Assembly: GCF_026410085.1 (NCBI RefSeq)
Contig: NZ_CP112866.1
Coordinates: forward strand, 4,897,001-4,961,000
Length of the DNA: 64,000 nucleotides
Reading direction: 5' to 3'
Source: Pseudomonas quebecensis
GTDB taxonomy: Bacteria > Pseudomonadota > Gammaproteobacteria > Pseudomonadales > Pseudomonadaceae
Under the pieces are notes generated by a model. It did no database searches and had not been told where the DNA came from. It saw nothing but the letters and a program-made list of their open reading frames with translations. Numbering within the stretch: position 1 is the first letter of the stretch; every line of letters starts with the position of its first letter. Below, one piece after another: positions 59,862 through 64,000 of the stretch. The position numbers and the translations under genes were made by a program.

Positions 59862-61388
59862 ATGACTACTACGCCTAAACCTTTGGTCCTGATAATTCTC
59901 GATGGCTTCGGACACAGTGAAAGCCACCACGACAACGCCGTATACGCGGCCGACAAGCCCGTACTGGATCGCCTGAGCGCCACTGTGCCCAACGGCCTGA
60001 TCTCCGGCTCGGGCATGGACGTGGGCCTGCCGGACGGCCAGATGGGCAACTCGGAAGTCGGCCATATGAATCTGGGCGCCGGACGAGTGGTCTATCAGGA
60101 CTTTACCCGCGTGACCAAAGCGATCCGCGATGGCGAGTTCTTCGAAAACCCAACCATCTGCGCGGCGGTAGATAAAGCAGTCGCTGCGGGCAAGGCCGTG
60201 CACTTCATGGGCCTGCTGTCCGATGGCGGCGTGCACAGCCACCAGGACCATCTGGTCGCCATGGCAGAACTGGCGTTCAAGCGCGGCGCCGACAGGATTT
60301 ACTTGCATGCCTTCCTTGATGGCCGCGACACGCCGCCCAAAAGCGCACAATCGTCTATCGAGCTGTTGGATGCCACCTTTGCCGCCTTGGGCAAGGGCCG
60401 CATCGCCAGCCTGGTGGGCCGCTACTTCGCCATGGACCGCGACAATCGCTGGGATCGCGTGTCCCAGGCCTACAACCTGATTGTCGACGGCCAGGCCGAA
60501 TTCCACGCCGCCACCGCCCAGGAAGGCCTGGAAGCTGCCTATGCGCGGGGCGAGAGCGATGAATTCGTCAAAGCCACCACCATCGGCGAGCCGGTGAAAG
60601 TCGAAGACGGCGACGCCGTGGTGTTCATGAACTTCCGCGCCGACCGCGCCCGCGAGCTGAGCCACGTATTCGTCGACGCCGGCTTCAAAGACTTCGAGCG
60701 CGCGCGCCAGCCGAAAGTCGAGTTCGTGATGCTCACCCAATACGCCGCGAACATCCCGGCGCCGTCAGCTTTCGCCCCCGGCAGCCTGGAAAACGTACTG
60801 GGTGATTACCTGGCGAAAAACGGCAAGACCCAGCTGCGTATCGCTGAAACCGAGAAATACGCCCACGTGACCTTCTTCTTCTCCGGCGGCCGCGAAGAGC
60901 CGTTTCCCGGCGAAGAACGTATCCTGATCCCATCGCCGAAAGTCGCCACCTACGACCTGCAGCCGGAAATGAGCGCGCCGGAAGTCACCGACAAAATCGT
61001 CGACGCCATCGAACACCAGCGCTACGACGTGATCGTGGTCAACTACGCCAATGGCGACATGGTCGGCCACAGCGGCAATCTCAAGGCCGCCACCCAGGCC
61101 GTCGAATGCCTGGACCGGTGCGTCGGCCGCATTGTCGACGCCCTGGAAAACGTCGGCGGCGAAGCGCTGATCACGGCCGACCACGGCAACTGCGAGCAGA
61201 TGTCCGACGAATCCACCGGTCAGGCCCACACGGCCCACACCACCGAGCCGGTGCCGTTCATCTATGTGGGCAAGCGCGATTTCAAAGTGCGTGAGGGCGG
61301 CGTGCTGGCGGACGTGGCACCGACCATGTTGATGCTGATGGGGTTGGAGAAGCCCAAAGAGATGACTGGCACCTCAATCCTGGTTTGA
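59862..61388 (+). CDS. gpmI: 2,3-bisphosphoglycerate-independent phosphoglycerate mutase
   Basis: 508 residues. The phosphorylated Ser is residue 64 in [19 protein letters not shown]. Metal motifs [32 protein letters not shown] and [11 protein letters not shown] are intact. It interconverts 3- and 2-phosphoglycerate using two Mn ions. Single gene, with a REP hairpin at its 3' side. Confidence 0.96.
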   Translation: MTTTPKPLVLIILDGFGHSESHHDNAVYAADKPVLDRLSATVPNGLISGSGMDVGLPDGQMGNSEVGHMNLGAGRVVYQDFTRVTKAIRDGEFFENPTICAAVDKAVAAGKAVHFMGLLSDGGVHSHQDHLVAMAELAFKRGADRIYLHAFLDGRDTPPKSAQSSIELLDATFAALGKGRIASLVGRYFAMDRDNRWDRVSQAYNLIVDGQAEFHAATAQEGLEAAYARGESDEFVKATTIGEPVKVEDGDAVVFMNFRADRARELSHVFVDAGFKDFERARQPKVEFVMLTQYAANIPAPSAFAPGSLENVLGDYLAKNGKTQLRIAETEKYAHVTFFFSGGREEPFPGEERILIPSPKVATYDLQPEMSAPEVTDKIVDAIEHQRYDVIVVNYANGDMVGHSGNLKAATQAVECLDRCVGRIVDALENVGGEALITADHGNCEQMSDESTGQAHTAHTTEPVPFIYVGKRDFKVREGGVLADVAPTMLMLMGLEKPKEMTGTSILV

Positions 61389-61400
61389 TCTAAACAACCG

Positions 61401-61427
61401 TGTGGGAGGGGCTTGCCCTCTCCCACA
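61401..61427. repeat. REP-type hairpin after gpmI
   Basis: TGTGGGAGGGGCTTGCCCTC then TCCCACA, a single copy 12 bases after the gpmI stop. It may act as a 3' stabiliser. Confidence 0.65.
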
Positions 61428-61575
61428 TTGGATCTGCGGTGTTTGGTAGATATCTTTTTGCCATACCACCGCCACTCGGCGCCTAACTTGTCCGCGAGCC
61501 CGAATTGGGCGTTTTTTTTGCAGCGCTTGGCGGGCATACTAGGCCGTCCCTTTCCCCCTGGTGTCGCCCGCCTCT

Positions 61576-62871
61576 ATGCTTCGCGCCTTGATTACCCTTG
61601 CTCTTGTCTGCCTGCTCCAACCGGCGTTTGCCGACGAGCGCGCACAAACCCAACAACAGTTGGACGCTACGCGTCAGGACATTGCCGAGTTGAAGAAACT
61701 GCTCGGCAAGCTCCAGGAAGAAAAATCCGGAGTGCAGAAAGACCTGCGCGGTACGGAAACCGAAATGGGCAAGCTGGAGAAGCAAGTCCAAGAGTTGCAA
61801 AAAGAACTAAAGAAGAGCGAGTCGGAACTGGAGCGACTCGACGCTGAGAAAAAAAAACTCCAGAGCGCACGCGTTGAACAGCAACGCCTGATCGCGATCC
61901 AGGCCCGCGCCGCCTACCAGAGCGGCCGCCAGGAATACTTAAAACTGCTGCTCAACCAGCAGAACCCGGAAAAATTCGCGCGCACCCTGACCTACTACGA
62001 TTACCTGAGCAAGGCCCGCCTGGAGCAATTGAAAAGCTTCAACGAGACCCTGCGCCAGTTGGCCAATGTGGAACAGGAGATCACTAACCAGCAGTCGCAG
62101 CTGGAAGACCAGAAGAGCAGCCTGGACGCCCAGCGCAACGAACTGGACAAGGTTCGCAAGGAACGCCAGTTGGCCTTGGCCAAGCTCAATGACGATGTAA
62201 AGGCACGCGACGCCAAGCTGCAGGCCCGTGAACAGGACCAGGCCGACCTGGCGAAAGTACTCAAGACCATCGAAGAAACCCTGGCCCGCCAGGCGCGTGA
62301 GGCCGAAGAAGCACGGCAAAAAGCGCTGATCGCCCAGCAGGAAGCGGAAAAAAAGCGCCAGCGCGAGGCCGAGCTGGCCGCCACCTCGGATGCGCCGGCG
62401 CCGCGTAAACCGGCGCACGCGGCTCCCGGCCCGCTGGTTTCCAGCGCCGGGGAATCCTTCGGCGGGCCATTTGCTTCGGCACGCGGCAAACTTCCATGGC
62501 CGGTTGATGGTCGATTACTGGCACGCTTCGGAGAAACCCGCGGCGACGACACCCGCGCCAAGTGGGATGGTGTAATGATCAGCGCCGCTGCCGGCAGCCA
62601 GGTCCACGCCGTCCACGGTGGCCGCGTAGTGTTTGCCGATTGGCTGCGCGGGGCCGGTTTATTGGTGATTCTCGACCACGGGAATGGCTATTTGAGCCTT
62701 TACGGCCACAATCAGACATTACTCAAGTCGGCAGGTGATGTTGTAAAAGCCGGTGAATCCATCTCCACTGTCGGTAACAGTGGCGGCCAGGACACCCCGG
62801 CGTTGTACTTCGCTATTCGTCAGCAGGGTCGCCCAAGCGATCCCGCACAATGGTGCAGAACCCAAGGATAA
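61576..62871 (+). CDS. envC: murein hydrolase activator EnvC-like (degenerate LytM)
   Basis: 431 residues from the ATG at 61576; a GTG at 61561 gives five more residues without a better ribosome site. A signal peptide ends at PAFA. A long coiled coil spans about 20-270, and the LytM/M23 domain follows (about 310-431). Its zinc ligands are lost: the usual HxGxD stretch reads AKWDGV, and the HxH end reads LYFAIR. It is therefore expected to activate the amidases AmiA/AmiB at the division site rather than cut peptidoglycan itself. It is followed by ctpA after 31 bases. Confidence 0.88.
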   Translation: MLRALITLALVCLLQPAFADERAQTQQQLDATRQDIAELKKLLGKLQEEKSGVQKDLRGTETEMGKLEKQVQELQKELKKSESELERLDAEKKKLQSARVEQQRLIAIQARAAYQSGRQEYLKLLLNQQNPEKFARTLTYYDYLSKARLEQLKSFNETLRQLANVEQEITNQQSQLEDQKSSLDAQRNELDKVRKERQLALAKLNDDVKARDAKLQAREQDQADLAKVLKTIEETLARQAREAEEARQKALIAQQEAEKKRQREAELAATSDAPAPRKPAHAAPGPLVSSAGESFGGPFASARGKLPWPVDGRLLARFGETRGDDTRAKWDGVMISAAAGSQVHAVHGGRVVFADWLRGAGLLVILDHGNGYLSLYGHNQTLLKSAGDVVKAGESISTVGNSGGQDTPALYFAIRQQGRPSDPAQWCRTQG

Positions 62872-62902
62872 GGGTCGCATCTACATTAGGAGTTCGTTCG
62901 AC

Positions 62903-64000
62903 ATGCTGCATTTGTCCCGCCTCACTTCGCTGGCCCTGACGATCGCCCTGGTGATCGGCGCGCCTCTGGCTTTTGCCGACCAGGCCGCTCCGGCTGCACC
63001 CGCCGCCACGGCCGCGACCACCAAGGCGCCGTTGCCGCTGGAAGAGCTGCGCACCTTTGCCGAGGTCATGGACCGCATCAAGGCAGCCTATGTCGAACCC
63101 GTAGACGACAAGACCCTGCTGGAAAATGCCATCAAGGGCATGCTCAGCAACCTCGACCCGCACTCCGCGTACCTCGGGCCGGAAGATTTCGCCGAGCTGC
63201 AGGAAAGCACCAGCGGTGAGTTCGGCGGTCTGGGCATTGAAGTCGGCGCCGAAGACGGCAACATCAAGGTCGTCTCGCCGATCGACGACACCCCGGCCTC
63301 CAAGGCCGGTATCCAGGCCGGCGACTTTATCGTCAAGATCAACGGCCAGCCGACCCGCGGCCAGACCATGACCGAAGCCGTCGACAAGATGCGCGGCAAG
63401 ATCGGCCAGAAAATCACCCTGACCCTGGTGCGCGACGGCGGCAACCCGTTCGACGTGACGCTGACCCGCGCAACCATCACGGTCAAGAGCGTGAAGAGCC
63501 AGTTGCTGGAGTCGGGCTACGGCTATATCCGCATCACGCAGTTCCAGGTCAAGACCGGCGACGAAGTGGCCAAGGCCCTGGCCAAGCTGCGCAAGGACAA
63601 CGGCAAGAAGCTCAGCGGTATTGTGCTCGACCTGCGCAACAACCCGGGCGGCGTGCTGCAGTCGGCGGTGGAAGTGGTCGACCATTTCATCACCAAGGGC
63701 CTGATCGTCTACACCAAGGGCCGCATCGCCAATTCCGAGCTGCGCTTCTCGGCCACCGGCAACGACCTCAGCGAGAACGTGCCGTTGGCCGTGCTGATCA
63801 ACGGCGGCAGCGCCTCGGCCTCGGAAATCGTCGCCGGTGCCCTGCAGGACCAGAAGCGTGGCGTGCTGATGGGCACCACCAGTTTCGGCAAAGGTTCGGT
63901 ACAGACCGTGTTGCCGCTGAACAACGAGCGCGCTCTGAAGATCACCACGGCGCTGTACTACACGCCGAACGGGCGTTCGATCCAGGCTCAGGGCATCGTG
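62903..64000 (+). CDS. ctpA: carboxy-terminal processing protease CtpA (runs off the window)
   Basis: 366 codons to the window end, no stop. The ATG at 62903 has AGGAG ten bases upstream. A signal peptide ends at PLAFA. The S41 layout is a helical start (LRTFAEVMDRIKAAYVEPVD), a PDZ domain (GEFGGLGIEVGAEDG; ASKAGIQAGDFIVKIN), then the catalytic part with VLDLRNNPGGVL, INGGSASASEIVAGALQD (Ser) and GTTSFGKGSVQT (Lys). It is a periplasmic protease that in Pseudomonas degrades peptidoglycan hydrolases. Pairing with envC links it to cell wall turnover. Confidence 0.95.
   Translation, partial: MLHLSRLTSLALTIALVIGAPLAFADQAAPAAPAATAATTKAPLPLEELRTFAEVMDRIKAAYVEPVDDKTLLENAIKGMLSNLDPHSAYLGPEDFAELQESTSGEFGGLGIEVGAEDGNIKVVSPIDDTPASKAGIQAGDFIVKINGQPTRGQTMTEAVDKMRGKIGQKITLTLVRDGGNPFDVTLTRATITVKSVKSQLLESGYGYIRITQFQVKTGDEVAKALAKLRKDNGKKLSGIVLDLRNNPGGVLQSAVEVVDHFITKGLIVYTKGRIANSELRFSATGNDLSENVPLAVLINGGSASASEIVAGALQDQKRGVLMGTTSFGKGSVQTVLPLNNERALKITTALYYTPNGRSIQAQGIV

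Overview
The window looks like a stretch of a Pseudomonas chromosome of the P. fluorescens type. The DNA is G+C rich. It carries the conserved pseudomonad order phaF-phaI, ubiE-ubiJ-ubiB, hisI-hisE, tatABC, opgGH, hut, fbp, typA-thiI-glnA-ntrBC, secB-grxC-gpmI-envC-ctpA. It is also dotted with paired REP-type repeats whose core reads GTGGGAGGGGGC/GCCCCCTCCCAC. No phage, integrase, insertion sequence, CRISPR array, rRNA or tRNA was seen.

Layout. Bases 1-840 hold the end of a chaperone-usher fimbrial cluster with two related subunits. Bases 895-2582 hold polyhydroxyalkanoate granule proteins on the minus strand. Bases 2741-8710 are a tightly packed plus-strand block: ubiquinone synthesis (ubiE, ubiJ, ubiB), histidine synthesis (hisI, hisE), the Tat translocase (tatABC) and rsmE. 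Two paralogous chemoreceptors follow (8958-12926). Then come a polar amino acid ABC transporter with a duplicated binding protein (12942-16530), the osmoregulated periplasmic glucan genes opgGH (16717-21016), dtd and pip.

Bases 22942-37299 are a full histidine utilisation (hut) locus. Its minus-strand genes run hutC-hutD, hutU, an NCS1 permease, hutX-hutW-hutV, a hutH paralogue, hutH, hutI, hutG; hutF is divergent. The five-step route His > urocanate > imidazolonepropionate > formiminoglutamate > formylglutamate > Glu is covered. A sigma-54 promoter and a HutC-type palindrome precede hutU, and a second HutC-type palindrome lies between hutC and hutF. The second HutH-like protein lacks the Ala-Ser-Gly triad that makes the MIO cofactor, and no APC-family HutT histidine permease is present.

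Bases 37368-47043 hold a lipocalin, a small lipoprotein, fbp, a DUF3999/DUF2339 membrane pair of unknown function and glgP. Bases 47269-57137 hold a YkgJ-type cysteine cluster protein, typA, thiI, glnA, a secreted chorismate mutase, a cupin lipoprotein and the nitrogen two-component system ntrBC. glnA, ntrB and the region after ntrC each have an NtrC-type site (GCAC-N7-GTGC or one mismatch from it). Downstream of ntrC is a sigma-54 promoter followed by a structured RNA with two hairpins that share an identical ten-base loop and have covarying stems. By position this is the nitrogen-regulated sRNA NrsZ. The right end holds a small membrane protein divergent from trmL (their start codons share one CATG), then secB, grxC, a rhodanese, gpmI, envC and the start of ctpA, which runs off the window.

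The strongest points for a second look are the covarying RNA after ntrC, the MIO-less HutH paralogue, the transporter content of the hut locus, and a 138-bp element with 29-bp terminal inverted repeats beside typA.
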